DNA of 64,000 nucleotides from Tetracentron sinense (GCA_015143295.1 CM026553.1:1-64000), one strand, 5' to 3'; numbered from the stretch's first letter, positions 33,353 through 44,103 are shown. The notes: generated by a model not told the origin, from the sequence alone. Program-made: numbers and translations.

Positions 33353-34672
33353 TGATCGATGCAAGATGTTATACATATATGCACCTTAAACTTAACTTGT
33401 TAACCCTTTCGAGTGATCTTTTAAATATTTTTATGCTACTTGGTTGTTTACATTTGTTTCAGGTTCATACGAGAAAAAGAGCTTAAATTGGATGATTTAA
33501 AAATAATGAAAGGCTAAGAAGGATCTCAAGAAGAAAAAGACCAATGAAGGGAGCAAAAATAAAGTTAACAGAGGAAATTTGCTCTGGGCGATCGATCACC
33601 CAGAGGGGGCGATCGATCACCCAGAGGGGGCGATCGATCGCCCCCCTTCTGCATTTTGGACTTTAAAGTTTCGTGAAAAATTTCCTTTTGGGCCCATTTT
33701 GATACTCTTAAAGGCCCAAATTTCATAGGGAAAAGAGAAAAGAGGAGTTGTACCCCAATTAGAAGTCCTTATTCTATAAGGACTCTATCTTTCTTTATAA
33801 AAGGAGAGATTCTGGGTAGAGATTCTTGGTAGAGATTTTGAATCAAAAAGAAGAGAAGCTCCAGAGATCAAGGAAACCATGAAGAAGAATTCATCAACTT
33901 TATTTATGAAGATGATGTGCTCCACCCTCGAGATAAACTAACTTTCCATTCTAGGGTTTCGATGAAACCCTAGCAAAGTAACTGTGTCTTTTATTTAAAT
34001 TTTTTATTTATATGACATTGATTGCATAATGAGAGGGTTGTTTTAACAACCGGATTTAATTGAATCATATTTGATTTCAATAGAATTTTTATCCTTGTTT
34101 TAGGTATTATGAAATTGAAATTGAACCCACTTGTGTTAATTTTCGTTAGAATTTTAACATAGGTTTTATGCAATGGTTTTAACATATCGAGAGATTAGAT
34201 TCAAAGATATTTTATGCTAAGGAAAGACGAGTGATCACACTACCCTAGTTTAATGTATATCACTCGTACTAACCGATGATACGATATGCTTAGGATATAA
34301 TCTCTTGTATTTTTCTTGATCAGTTGAGAGGGGATGTGCTGTCACTCTAACTGTAATGTTTGCAAATCAAGAGGTTTGAATGAATTCAGAATAGGATTGT
34401 ATATGAGGTTAGTGGTAGATTCGAACACCCTAAATCTTCTCTCCAAAGGATTTAAAACCCAGTAGTTAATAATTAATTTAGAAATCTTAATTAGTTCAAT
34501 TAATTGTTTTAGTTTAATCAAACAAAACTCAATTGTCCAATTCTTTAGTTTAAAATTGATCTTGATAAAAGGCAACGAAACCAGCATAGTCCACAGAGGT
34601 TCAATACCCTTACTAGTACTATTCTACGGAATTATTACTAAAAAGGAATAAATTAAGATTGAGTAATGATCA
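33353..34672 (+). mobile_element. Athila 3' LTR, 1.32 kb
   Basis: The LTR starts TGATCGATGCAAGATG and ends …GAGTAATGATCA, followed by the TSD GACAT at 34673-34677. It matches 17312-18596 closely. A TATA box TATAAAAG lies at 33796. Three GATC palindrome copies (33588-33646) sit about 150 bases upstream of it. Confidence 0.93.
33588..33646 (+). promoter_or_regulatory. GCGATCGATCGC-type palindrome repeats in Athila LTR
   Basis: Three direct repeats of GGGCGATCGATCACCCAGAG type, the last ending GCGATCGATCGCCCCCC, lie in the U3 part of the LTR. The other copy of this LTR has only a degenerate single copy, so the array is unstable in number. Confidence 0.8.
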
Positions 34673-36823
34673 GACATATACGCCCACGAAAGCCATTCTG
34701 GAATTGTATTAATCTATTTAATCAATAAAAACATATTTTACATTCACACATTGTCTTCTGCATTGGGTAACACATTGAAAGTATCTCATTGGATGAGACT
34801 ACCTTGTCCTTTAGGTAACATTGTAGGAAAACCATCCAATTAAGTTGTTAACTAATTGCTAAGGAGATATGGTTTTCCGGTTCCTTGAAAACCTAAAATT
34901 GTTCTAAGTTATTCAGGATACATCTAGATAATGTATTCCTACTAACTTACACATTGTTAATTCCATATGATGGAGTGATGAATCTCAATCACTGAGAGAA
35001 GGGTCTCTTGACTAAGATGTGGATATAAGTAAGTAGTACTTATATTGCAATTGGATCGCTAAGTGGATACCCTTAGAAATATGCTGTCTTTATATTTAGG
35101 GTAGTCCATTTGGCAAATTGTCCTTAACTTGAGAGATCGACATCTTCTCTAGTATTTGCCTATATAGCTTTGATGTTGCCAATCGTCAATGTCTAACACA
35201 CCAAACTAAATACGGGCTTGTTGGGTTATGTATGCTATATTAGAAGAAGTGTGTGTAAGCTCAACAAGGATTCCACTACTCTATTAGAGTAAATAATATT
35301 GAGTTGATACTTGTCAAAATCGGACTTGAAAAACCCAGTGCTGGTATTTATCAATGAAATGGTTTTATCGAAGAGTTTATTTTATGTATAAAGGAAATGT
35401 AATTAATATTATTATTTCTTTTAAGAATTTCTAAAATGTTTTTTAAAGTCCAAGTTTGACTAAAAGTATCAAAGAGAATGGGTTCTCAATATAAGCCAGG
35501 GATTAAAGATAGTATTAGATATTGTCCCTTAAGTTTATAACAATATTTGAAGTGGAGGGACGTGTCTGTGAACAAATCTTGAGATAGAAATACCTGCAAG
35601 TGATTCTCTATTTTTTGGAGGTTGATCACATTGTGTTAATAGACATTATTGTGATTGGTGGAAGTCCAGGGTATAGATAATATTCTATAATCCTAATTGA
35701 GTGATAGGAAAGGTGTTTCCCAATAACAATGCTTTAACCAAAAGGTTGAGTACTTGGTCCTACAACCAAAAATAGGAGATCCCTTTGGATTCCACACACA
35801 AGGACTTTCTTAAAGTATTTAATTTAATTATCAATTTCTCTAAGTAATCACTATATGGTATAGTGAAGCTCTAAAAGGTGGAATCACATTAGATGTGAAA
35901 AACCAAATGGGTAGGACCCATTGAGAGTTTTGATAAAAGATCAAACATGTGACCAATAAGTGTTTGGAACCCATAGGGGGCGTGTGGGAGTGGGGCCCAC
36001 CTAGGGTGGGACGCCTACTTCAATGAGATTAATCTATTAATTAGTTTCTAATAACTAAGACTCTTTATTGGATAATGTTAGTTAGTTAGTTAGTTACTAA
36101 TTAAAGATTCCCTAATTGTTAGGGATTCAATTAGTTTGTTACTAATCATTAATTAGTTACTAATTAAGAATCCTTATTGGATAAGGATATGGTTAGTTTG
36201 TTACTAATGGATAAGGTTTGTTTCTATTATTGATTAATCCTAATTAATTAGGAGAAATCAAGAATAGAAACAATTGAGGAATTCTAATTGGATTAGAAAG
36301 AGGAGACTTGGGTTGCAAGCAACCCAAGTAAAGCCTATAAAAGGAGTGGACGTCCAAGCTTATGGACACAACAAAATTTTCCAGATTTTCCTCTCCTTCC
36401 TCCTCAAATCTCATGCCCTTCTCTCCTCTTCCTTTGAAGTGTACGGTCAACCCCCTTTCTTCTTCTTTTGTGTTCTGGCTTTTGAATATCAAGAAAAAGA
36501 TCAAGAAGCAATCTTGATCATAAAGATTGGATCTTTATTTCAAGATCCTAGAGTTGTAAATTTGGAAGAGCCATTAGCTTCCATTAGAGAAAGCTTTAAA
36601 GAAAAAGATGGTCCGTGTGGATTGCGAAGGAGACTTGACACTTGTGAAGTTTTGGCGGTCTAGCATTCTATCGTGTATTTGACTTAACAATTACAAAGTC
36701 GCAAAGGTGATTGTGATTTTAACATTCATTGAACAAAATTAATTAGAATCGTGGTCAGATCTTGGGATTCGATGTATGCCCCCAAGAACTATTTTTCTAA
36801 AATTAAAAAGAGGCATACTTTCA
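34673..36823 (+). mobile_element. TGTTAGACAT-family LTR, main part
   Basis: This is the remainder of the LTR that began at 17302. It starts with the repeated GACAT, then ATACGCCCACGAAAGCC, and ends GGCATACTTTCA before ATTGT (36824-36828). Including the first ten bases it is about 2.16 kb, like the 2.2-kb relative at 4636. TATAAAAGG lies near 36337. No internal coding region is attached, so it was a solo LTR when Athila hit it. Confidence 0.88.
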
Positions 36824-37580
36824 ATTGTGTATCTTCTCCGTCTGTCTCGGAGCAATTACAGGTGATTGTCTAGGAGCCTGAGGCACGTTTTATAGCGGGA
36901 GAGGAGTGCCTTCAGTCATCTCTTCCATTTCTTCAGGAATTGTAGCACGAGAAGAGGATGTTCCGGCTTGAGCAGCTGCAAATGCAAGCTCGGCCTCGTT
37001 GTCAATAACACGATTTAACTCCTTGACAAGCTTTGCCTCGACAACTTTTCTCGGTCTCCAAGTAATATAGGCCGCTCCCCTCTCTTTGCCGATTGCCTTC
37101 AGTCGATGTTCGTTATATCGAAAAATGCCTTTGAAGTGCGTCTTTGATGACTCTGCATAAAAGAAGGAATCGTTAGCAACAATGAAAAGCAACAACGAAA
37201 AGAAACTATGAAAGAAAAAAGAATTGAGAACGGGCCTTGTACAACGAAGCTCTCTGAAACAAATTGGGGATGGGACAAGTTGACTCCGATCTCTAGGCAC
37301 TGGAGATAATGAAGGACGAACTCTTCCATTTTCAGTCCATGTCGATTAATCCCTAGACGAAGTCAGAGACTTTGGCATGAGTACTCCCGGTGTAGTACGG
37401 TCCGTCTTCCTCACCACTCCCTTGACACTTAACAACATGATGGAAATAGAAGACATGCCTAACTTCTATGTGGTGCTTGTCCTTGATGAACTTGTTCACC
37501 AAGGACATGTACTTGTAGAAGTTCAGGTGCCTTTGCCCTGGCGCAAGTTGCAAGGCAGAGAGAATGGCTTCTACGATTGG
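36824..37580 (-). pseudogene. Tat antisense gene, middle part
   Basis: On the minus strand this reads PIVEAILSALQLAPGQRHLN, YMSLVNKFIKDKHHIEVRHV and GSGEEDGPYYTGSTHAKVSD. After a decayed stretch and an intron it continues SSKTHFKGIFRYNEHRLKAI, WRPRKVVEAKLVKELNRVID and the acidic TIPEEMEEMTEGTPLPL. It connects to 39289-39039 across the solo LTR at 37581, and to 17301-16091 across the large complex. The TSDs ATTGG and ATTGT restore the reading. Stops near 37351 and 37335 show it is dead. Confidence 0.78.
37153..37235 (-). other. Probable intron in antisense gene (donor altered)
   Basis: The acceptor TTTTATGCAG|AGTCATC ends a T-rich stretch at 37153. The best in-frame donor is CAAG|GCCCG at 37235, which would be GC instead of GT. 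Joining there links SESFVVQ to SSKTHFKG in frame. It may be a GC-AG intron or a mutated donor. Confidence 0.5.
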
Positions 37581-39033
37581 TGATATTCACTTAAAAGTGT
37601 TTATTTTTCACAATTATCCTTTGAGAATTATTGAACTCTCCTACGTAAAACTTTTATTTTTACAAAATTTTCTACGTAAGAGATTTCTCCATTGCATAAA
37701 ACACACTTTTCTAGTGAAAATGATATATTAGCATGAATTAAACACATTTATGAAAATCTAGACACAAAGCTATTTCAATGAACTCTCTTTACGTGTTTTA
37801 ACTGTCTCAGGAACCCTGACTGGATGATTCTCAAGAACTTGAGGCCGTAGTTAAGCACTAAAGCTCAAAGAGCCAACAAGCTCTACCAAGTAGATGCAGG
37901 CCAAGTGTGGACTAAGCCAGAAAATCATAGAGTCAGAACGAAAACCAAGAGATCAGAATGTCCATCTCCAAGAAGAGAGCGCAAAATATTAAAAGTCGCA
38001 ATACAAGACACAATGTGTCAATTTGCTCAGTTGGTGAGAGTTATGGGAGAACAATACGAGAGTCCAGAGTTCAAAACCCTCTACCATCATTTTCTTTTCT
38101 TTTTCTCTTTTATTTCTCAAAACCCTAATCTCTCTCTCCTAATCCTAGCCGTCCACCTCTCTTAAAACTTAATCCTCTACTAACCCTGGCCACCTCTTCT
38201 TGTCAAAACCCTAATCCTAGCCACCACCTCACTTTTCTAAAACCCTAAACTCTCCTTATCAAAGCCTAGCCATCCACCTCTTCTAGCCTAAATCCTAGCC
38301 ACCCATTTCACTAAACCAAAAACCTAGCCACCACTTAATTATTTTCCAAACCCTAAAAACCTTAACCACCCACTATATAACCTACACCATGTACGGTTTC
38401 AAGGCAAGATCTTCTAAGAGACCCCACTTCTTCTTTTCTCAAAAACTCTCTCTCACCTATGGTTCTCTCTCTCTCACATCATCTCTCAACCCTACACCTA
38501 GGGTTTGCTCTCACTCTCTTCTTCTCTTAACTACCTTCTTTTTCTCTTCTTTCTCTAACCTTCTACTTTTCTCTCTAAACTTCTCTCTCTCTTTTATAGT
38601 TTTAGTATTTAATGTATTTGTTTCAAGTATTTTTAATTCATGCTTTGTAAACGACTTTTTCATGAATAAATCTGTTTTTTTTTATTTTTTTTATTTTTTA
38701 TGTTGGTTCGTTTATATTTGATGATTTTCATTAGTATAGTGTATGTTGTTTTATTATATTGTTAGTAATAGGTTTTAATAAATTCTCAAACAAAAAAAAT
38801 GATTTAAAAATCGACAACTCCATCCTTTCTCATCTCTCGATCTTTAATTAACAATTTACTGTCTTTATTTCTTTATAGCACTAACCCAACCAATCTCGAG
38901 TGAGGATTCGACATCTGTAATACCATTGTGCAAATCTTTGCATAATTCATATTTGTAGGAATTGAAATGAATCGGATATTACAAATATTGTTGAAATTAG
39001 GGTGATTCTAAACGACGGAAAAACCTTGTTTCA
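37581..39033 (+). mobile_element. Solo LTR (1.45 kb), gypsy-like
   Basis: The unit starts TGATATTCACTTAAAAG and ends CCTTGTTTCA. Its TSD ATTGG lies at 37576-37580 and 39034-39038, and the antisense frame continues across it. It holds a degenerate repeat AACCCTAATCCTAGCCACC (38105-38370), a TATA box (CTATATAACC near 38372) and a CT-rich leader. Late in the LTR, CGAGTGAGGATTCGACATC resembles the end region of Athila-type LTRs, so that lineage is possible. It encodes no recognisable protein. Confidence 0.9.
38105..38370. repeat. Degenerate AACCCTAATCCTAGCC repeat
   Basis: Six to eight irregular copies of AAAACCCTAATCCTAGCCACC lie just upstream of the solo LTR's TATA box. They resemble telomere-type AACCCTA but vary in length. 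Here they form an upstream promoter repeat. Confidence 0.6.
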
Positions 39034-39530
39034 ATTGGCTCTAACAGAAGATAAAGACCGGCCTCTAACTGAGCAAGATGGACAACGGTTGTTGTGGAAC
39101 AAAGATCAATAATGTAGTCGTCCCTCTTAAAATGAATTTGAACTTGGGGAGGAATTTGAAACAGGGTTTTGTAGTGAGCGAGAGTATGTTTTTGGATCAG
39201 GGTAAGGAGGCAATGTTGCCACCATAAGGGGCACTGCCTGAACAACTGGTTTCATCAGTCCTAGTTACTCGTACCTCCTTGTTAGACATAGCTGATAGGG
39301 GATAAAAGAAGAAGTGACAGAGACAGAATGAGGAACAGAGGAAAGAAAGACAGAGGACAAAAGAAAAACAAAGATAAGATGAAATCAGAAATGACGAATA
39401 GAGTGTAAACGCAAAGGGCAAGAACTTACCGAGTTCTCGATTGTGTGTGAAGGGCTGGAGAAGCAAGAAGAAGCTTGAGGTCTTCGTCTGAGAGGCGATT
39501 CCGGCAAAGTAACAGTAAGGTTAGGGGTCA
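39034..39530 (-). pseudogene. Tat antisense gene, 5' part with first coding exon
   Basis: The first coding exon starts MSNKEVRVTRTDETSCSGSA at 39289. A frameshift near 39210 leads to LIQKHTLAHYKTLFQIPPQV and HLAQLEAGLYLLLEPI. The IPPxVQI…AGLYL pattern fits the plant putative gypsy-type transposon domain (Pfam PF04195) that is often found in antisense orientation in Tat elements. The ATG is chosen because it lies two bases after a good acceptor. A 5' exon (about 39430-39530) precedes it and a TATA box lies at 39561-39567. The product has no known biochemical role. Confidence 0.8.
39292..39429 (-). other. 5' UTR intron of antisense gene
   Basis: On the minus strand CTCG|GTAAGTTCT at 39429 and CCCCTATCAG|CT at 39292 bound 138 T-rich nt. 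The ATG follows two bases later. Both sites fit the plant consensus well. Confidence 0.75.
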
Positions 39531-39560
39531 AGTGAAGAAGATGAAGTTTTGTCATTCCCT

Positions 39561-39567
39561 TTTTATA
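39561..39567 (-). promoter_or_regulatory. TATA box of antisense gene
   Basis: Minus-strand GTCTATAAAAAGGG lies about 30 bases upstream of a CT-rich leader and about 130 bases upstream of the leader intron donor. It points away from the Tat 3' LTR, so the antisense transcript appears to have its own promoter. Confidence 0.6.
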
Positions 39568-39989
39568 GACAATTCAAAAAGGTCAGGAAAAGAATGACCA
39601 CCATCACTATCGTACACGTATGCAAGCACGAGGGCAAGATGTTCATTTGTGTAAGTTGATTCGGCGTGTCAAAAAGAAATCTACGCAAGATGGAGTTAAC
39701 CCTCATCCTCTCCGTACATGAAAGAAAGATCAGGGGCATGATCGTCTTTTGACAGACAATTAACCGTCATAAGGATTTACGCACCTCGAGTTTCGTGAAA
39801 AGCAATGATGACAGCGCCAACATTAATGAGGCGTGATAATTTATCACGCCTGTGACACAGCTGGCATGCCGATCTATATTTGCGTACAGCTCATGCATCA
39901 TTTCGACGTCTACGGAATGACAGGTATTCCTGACTTTATGTTTTGAGTTATTTATGATACTTTGAACTATGTTCAAGGCTTCATAAAGG
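39568..39989. other. Tat 3' region between antisense promoter and LTR
   Basis: About 420 bases without a convincing reading frame. This should contain upstream sequence of the antisense promoter and the Tat polypurine tract. A candidate purine stretch is CATAAAGGGG near 39985. I see no repeats. Confidence 0.4.
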
Positions 39990-40730
39990 GGTAAATTATA
40001 ATGGATAAATTTTGGAAAATACACAAGTGTCGCCAAGATGAGCAAAACCTTTGTTGTTCTGACAACGGATGAAAGATCCGTATTTATAATGAGTACGAGC
40101 TCGTGCTCTCCGAGACAATGAACTTGTTATCTTGAAGACGAGTATAGTAATTGTACTATTGAACAACGGTTATTTTATCCGTACTCACATACAAGACGAA
40201 CCCGTGCTTAAGTCAAGAACGAGACCGACTCACAGGATGAAATAATCAGGAGGTGATCTATTTTACTCTGTTGTTAGGTGAAAAGCATTTTCTTAGCATT
40301 CAATGCATTTAATGTTGGTCATCTCAGCCTACTTTCGACTCCAGACCGACCTTATAAATAGTAGGCTCACACGTGTGACAAGTAAGGCTTAAGATCTGCC
40401 TGACATATTTGGTAATGATTATAAAGCAAGTAGCATGGCCATCCATGACATCTATGGGCATGGATAAACATACAAAACTTATCCTATAAATACCCCAAGA
40501 GACTCAGTGCATAAGGATCGACAAAATTCATAATTTTACTACTGTTTTCTCAACCCCTTATTCGAATTAAGATTCTGCACTTCATCTTCTTCCTATCCTA
40601 ACTTTGACATCAGCGTATATTGCAGGGTGCACACCCTTCACTTCTACCTCGTCAGCAACCGAAGATCCCCATTCATACCTTCTTCCTTCTACCAGTAAAC
40701 CCAAATCAAAGGAGCAGGTGATGTGTGGAC
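39990..40730 (+). mobile_element. Probable 3' LTR of the Tat element (bounds approximate)
   Basis: The region carries a TATA box TATAAATACCCC at 40485, a short leader, and near 40605 CTAACTTTGACATCAGCG followed by TATTGCAGGGTGCACACCC. This arrangement is typical of the R/U5 part of Tat and Ogre LTRs. The 5' LTR is outside the window, so neither end can be fixed by comparison. Confidence 0.5.
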
Positions 40731-41148
40731 GTTCAAGAAAAATCCCACACATATACCATTCTTAATCACTTCCTTATATAATCTCAAGTCCTTAGTTTAC
40801 CAAGAAAACTGTATAATTTCAAAATTCAAATAATAATTTGACTTTAATTTCCTATGATCGAGTGTTTCTAATCACTTCCCTAAACCAAAATGGAAACCAA
40901 ATTAAGACAGCCAAGACAAACCAAACTAACATGCATTGTGGAAAGACATCATAGTAAAGTGGAGGAATATAAATTGAGGTTGTAGCTATCAAGGACGCTC
41001 TGCATTAAATGGTGATGGCTCACTAAAGGTGTTAGGTGTACCTTTCAATTGATGCCTATTGGCACTTCGAGGGTCTATATAAGGTGTCACCTCCGATGAC
41101 ATCTTTTCTTCCGGTTATCTCCAACAAGCTCCATTGGTCAAAAGCTAG

Positions 41149-41249
41149 GTAATGGGGCAAATGGTAGTAAGTTTTGTTTTGATTTGATCGTCTGTCGTGC
41201 TTTTCTTTACGTTCTAATATCTTTAATTATTTTTCTTTTATTTTGACAG
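41149..41249 (+). other. Intron-like segment upstream of RNase H fragment
   Basis: AAGCTAG|GTAATGG at 41149 and TTTTATTTTGACAG|GTTTG at 41249 bound 101 T-rich nt. TATATAAGG at 41076 lies about 70 bases upstream. The arrangement of TATA, short exon and intron looks like a real transcription unit. Confidence 0.5.
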
Positions 41250-41379
41250 GTTTGTACCGTCATCCTTATCCTAACTAATTGTCTCATTGCACTTTGTGGA
41301 AGAAGGGGTAACCACATTGTCTAGTCGGTCATTGGCTATCACTGGGCTTGATGCCTTCTAGGAGCTGATCCAGGTGGAT

Positions 41380-41935
41380 CTATGTTTTTAGACCCTCCCT
41401 GGATTGTCGTTGCGTCGGATGGTGCTTCGGTGTCTAATGCCGATCATGCTGGGAGTGGAGTAGTAGCCCGTAAGCCTAATGGTTCAATCCTGGGAGGTTG
41501 TATTGAAGCTCTATTGGGTGGTCCTCCCATCGTGGTTCATGTTTTAGCCCTTAGAGCTGCTACGGAGTATGCAATGGTGCAATAGTGGTCTTCGGTTCGA
41601 TTTCTTTCTGATGTGGTAGCAGTGGTTAATCAGGTGGTCTCGGATTAGGGTCCCTTTTCTCAAGAGATACACACCATTGTTTGAGATATTCGCATCAACT
41701 TGTTGCACTTCCAAAGGCATAGGGTGGAGCATCTTCCTCGCGATCATAACGGTTTTGCGCATAAACTCGCTGCCAAGGTGTTGTTTATGAGTCTTTAGGG
41801 GTGTCATCTTGTAAGGCATTTATCTGCCAAGGAGTGTCGGCGCCTCATTTCTAAGAGAGGCCCGAGACCTCCATAGGTGTTTTGTAATCTCTATTCGTAG
41901 TTAAATGATATCTTCAAGTTTCAAAAAAAAAAGGT
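41380..41935 (+). pseudogene. RNase H domain fragment (LINE-derived type)
   Basis: The peptide WIVVASDGASVSNADHAGSG holds the first Asp, VLALRAATEYAMVQ the Glu helix, SSVRFLSDVVAVVNQVVSD the next Asp, and VEHLPRDHNGFAHKLA the final motif. Stops lie at 41583, 41647, 41680 and 41797. An A-run (CAAAAAAAAAAGG near 41925) ends it, as expected for a reverse-transcribed LINE end. RNase H removes RNA from RNA-DNA hybrids; this copy is dead. Confidence 0.75.
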
Positions 41936-42439
41936 GGCCCATGCTTATTAGTTATTAGTATTTTAGGGGTAAATTGAATATTTTAAAATTTTAAATCATG
42001 ACATCATCAAAATCTATCAATGTTAGTAAGAACATACTAACGGAAGGAGATGGAAAAAGAGGGGAGGACAATATAAATTTAGAAACAAGAGGGGATGTTC
42101 CTACAATTTTGCCAAACCTAGGGAGGTCATTGTAATTTCTCCTAATTTTTTTTATACAATAGGGGTGTATTAAAGTATCAAAAATAAAAGGGCAAACTTG
42201 TAGAAATAGAAAAACCGAGGGGTATTTCCAAATGTTAGGGATATTCCTAAAAAGTCTATTTTATATTGGGAAGTGATTAAAAACACTCTATCGAGTGTTT
42301 AACCGTTGGATAGTAGGAAACCTCAAGATTTGTGCTTGACATAGACAACCCTTTATGAGCTTAGCCATCTAGCTAGTTCAGCTCAATAATGTGGCTACGC
42401 ACAATCATTCTTGTAAGCACCCAATTTTTACACTACTCT

Positions 42440-42690
42440 TAATCATGGTTAAATAATGTAACCATAGTTAATCATAAACCTAACCCTAGTTAACCCTAGG
42501 TCAACCCTTGGTCTAACCATAGGTAAACCCTAGGTCCAACCCTAGTTAAACCCTTGGTCAACCAGAGCCTAACCATAGGTAAACCCTAAGTCTAACCATA
42601 GGTCAAACCCTAGGTCAACCCTAGGTCCAACCCCAGAACAAACCCTAGGCCTAACCCTAGCTAGTCCTAGTCTAAGCTTAAACCTAAGTC
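42440..42690. repeat. Degenerate AACCCTAGGTC repeat
   Basis: Copies of AACCCTAGGTC, AACCATAGGTA and AACCCTAGTTA recur at 10-20-base steps. They resemble telomere-type AACCCTA but lack the seven-base regularity. The sequence starts shortly after a TGTAAGCACCCAATTTTTAC (42412), which looks like an LTR start. Confidence 0.7.
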
Positions 42691-42758
42691 ATGGGCCCAA
42701 GGCCCAAGCAACACCTAACTAAGGCCCCTAGGGCCTAAACCCATAGATAAACATCTAG

Positions 42759-43900
42759 TGTAACGACCCAAAATTTTAATATAATAAAATTATGGTGGTT
42801 AATTAGTTAAGTGTTTGATAAATTTGTGAAAAGTGAGTTTTTGTTTGAGACTGAGTTATACCGATAAAACTTCAGTGTTTTTCACTGGCAATCGCACATA
42901 GCGTACTGATCAGCTAGTGAGACGATCACCCGTTGTATCGGTTCCATTCGCGCATCGATTCGCGAGACCGCGGGTGTAACGCTTTATTTCATTGCGTGTA
43001 TCAAATTACCTCCATTGTTGTATGGAGTTTATTATTTGTGTGGGGGACTATTCTTCCAATCTGAGTAAACCCAAACATTTAATTACCTTCCCTATTTGGG
43101 GAAGAACCTCTAATTAAGAAGAAGAATAAAGAAAAACAAAGATTGAATAAAGTATTTGTATTTATTAAATAGGGTTGCCTAGATCCCATGTAGGCATTAC
43201 AAGTGCCTCATTGAGGTCTTTATATTTTCTGAAAAGAAGAGAGAATGGGGACAACCATTTTATGAGACTTACCTGATATTTTTCATGTCGAAGGAGTCTT
43301 CTTCTTCGAACATCTTGCTTGCTTTTTGCTTATTGTTGCTTGAAAAGAAAAGTTCTTTTCTTCTCTTCTCCCGTATTTCTTCTTGTTTCTTCGTGTCGGT
43401 TTCTTATGAGAAACCCTACTTTCATAGGTTTGAGAGAGTCCTTTTTGGTCTCTCTCTTTGACCCTCTTATTTTAGGAAAGTCAACTTGGGCTCTCCTCTT
43501 AGAGAATTCTAGCTCACGGGTCTTCCCCTTTTTTGGAAGACTCCTAAAGCTGAAGAGAATCCTCTTCTTTTGAGGACTCTTGTCCCAGGTTTCTCCTTTT
43601 TGGGGAGAAATCGTAGTACCTTTTGAAAAGGAGGAGAAGATCTTATCTTCTCATCAAAAGGCGGATGTTTAATCACATCATTTCCTAGGATATAGGACAT
43701 AGTTCTAATCCTATTATGATTATGGGGTTTCATATGGCATCCCATGAGATTTTAAAAGAGGGGATCCTTATCTTTGGATCCCTAAAACTGACAGAATCAT
43801 TTTTATCAAGGAATCTCTACCCTATGGCTGTCAGGTACTGACTGCTAGCTGGGGACAAACCGACTTAGGTCCAAGGCTTATTTGGGCCACGGACTAGGTC
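42759..43900 (+). other. Unclassified LTR-like DNA
   Basis: TGTAACGACCCAAAATTTT at 42759 resembles a gypsy LTR start. It is followed by AT-rich sequence, a hairpin-rich GATCAGCTAGTGAGACGATC zone (42907-42935) and long CT-rich stretches. No second LTR, TSD or coding motif was found. Confidence 0.35.
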
Positions 43901-43931
43901 TTTAAAAGGGGACTGACCTTGGTCAGTCCAC

Positions 43932-44067
43932 GGACTAAAGGGGTGAGACCATGAGTCTTGCCCACAGACCAAAGGGGTGAGATCATGGGTCTTGTCCACG
44001 GACCAAAGGGGTGAGACCATGGAACTTGTCCACGGACCAAAGGGATGAGACCATGGGTCTTGCCCGT
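43932..44067. repeat. Tandem repeat, four 34-bp units
   Basis: Units start at 43932, 43966, 44000 and 44034 and read GGACCAAAGGGGTGAGACCA then TGGGTCTTGTCCAC. They are about 85-90% alike. GACCATGGGTC-type ends can fold back. Confidence 0.9.
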
Positions 44068-44103
44068 GGTCTGGGTTAGGTCTAGGACCAAGTATGGTGA
44101 TGG

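Larger units (their letters stand above)
40860..42288. mobile_element. TIR-bounded unit carrying an RNase H fragment
   Basis: GAGTGTTTCTAATCACTTCCC at 40860-40880 is the inverted copy of 42268-42288 with one mismatch in 21. The similarity extends weakly inward. The 1.43-kb unit contains a TATA box (41076), an intron-like segment and an RNase H pseudogene ending in an A-run at about 41925. No clear TSD was found, although a second GAGTGTTT lies just outside the right end. It could be a non-autonomous DNA transposon that captured or received a LINE fragment. Confidence 0.5.

Noticed and set aside
33588-33646. CRISPR-like short direct repeats
   Set aside because: The repeats are palindromic and nearly contiguous, with no unique spacers, and lie in a retrotransposon LTR of a plant genome.
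17312-34672. Reading 17312-18596 and 33353-34672 as the 5' and 3' LTR of one simple Athila element
   Set aside because: The first LTR is followed by the TSD GACAT and 1.8 kb of flanking LTR sequence instead of a PBS and gag. A rearrangement is needed.
37191-37235. Minus-strand hydrophobic FFFHSFFSLLLFIV stretch as a membrane segment
   Set aside because: It is the translation of the T-rich intron 37153-37235 of the antisense gene.
38389-38721. 110-codon Ser/Phe-rich ORF in the solo LTR
   Set aside because: It is the translation of the CT-rich transcribed leader that follows the LTR TATA box. No family is recognised.
42440-42690. Interstitial telomere
   Set aside because: AACCCTA-like words occur, but spacing is irregular and variants such as AACCATAGGTA dominate. 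No true seven-base array is present.
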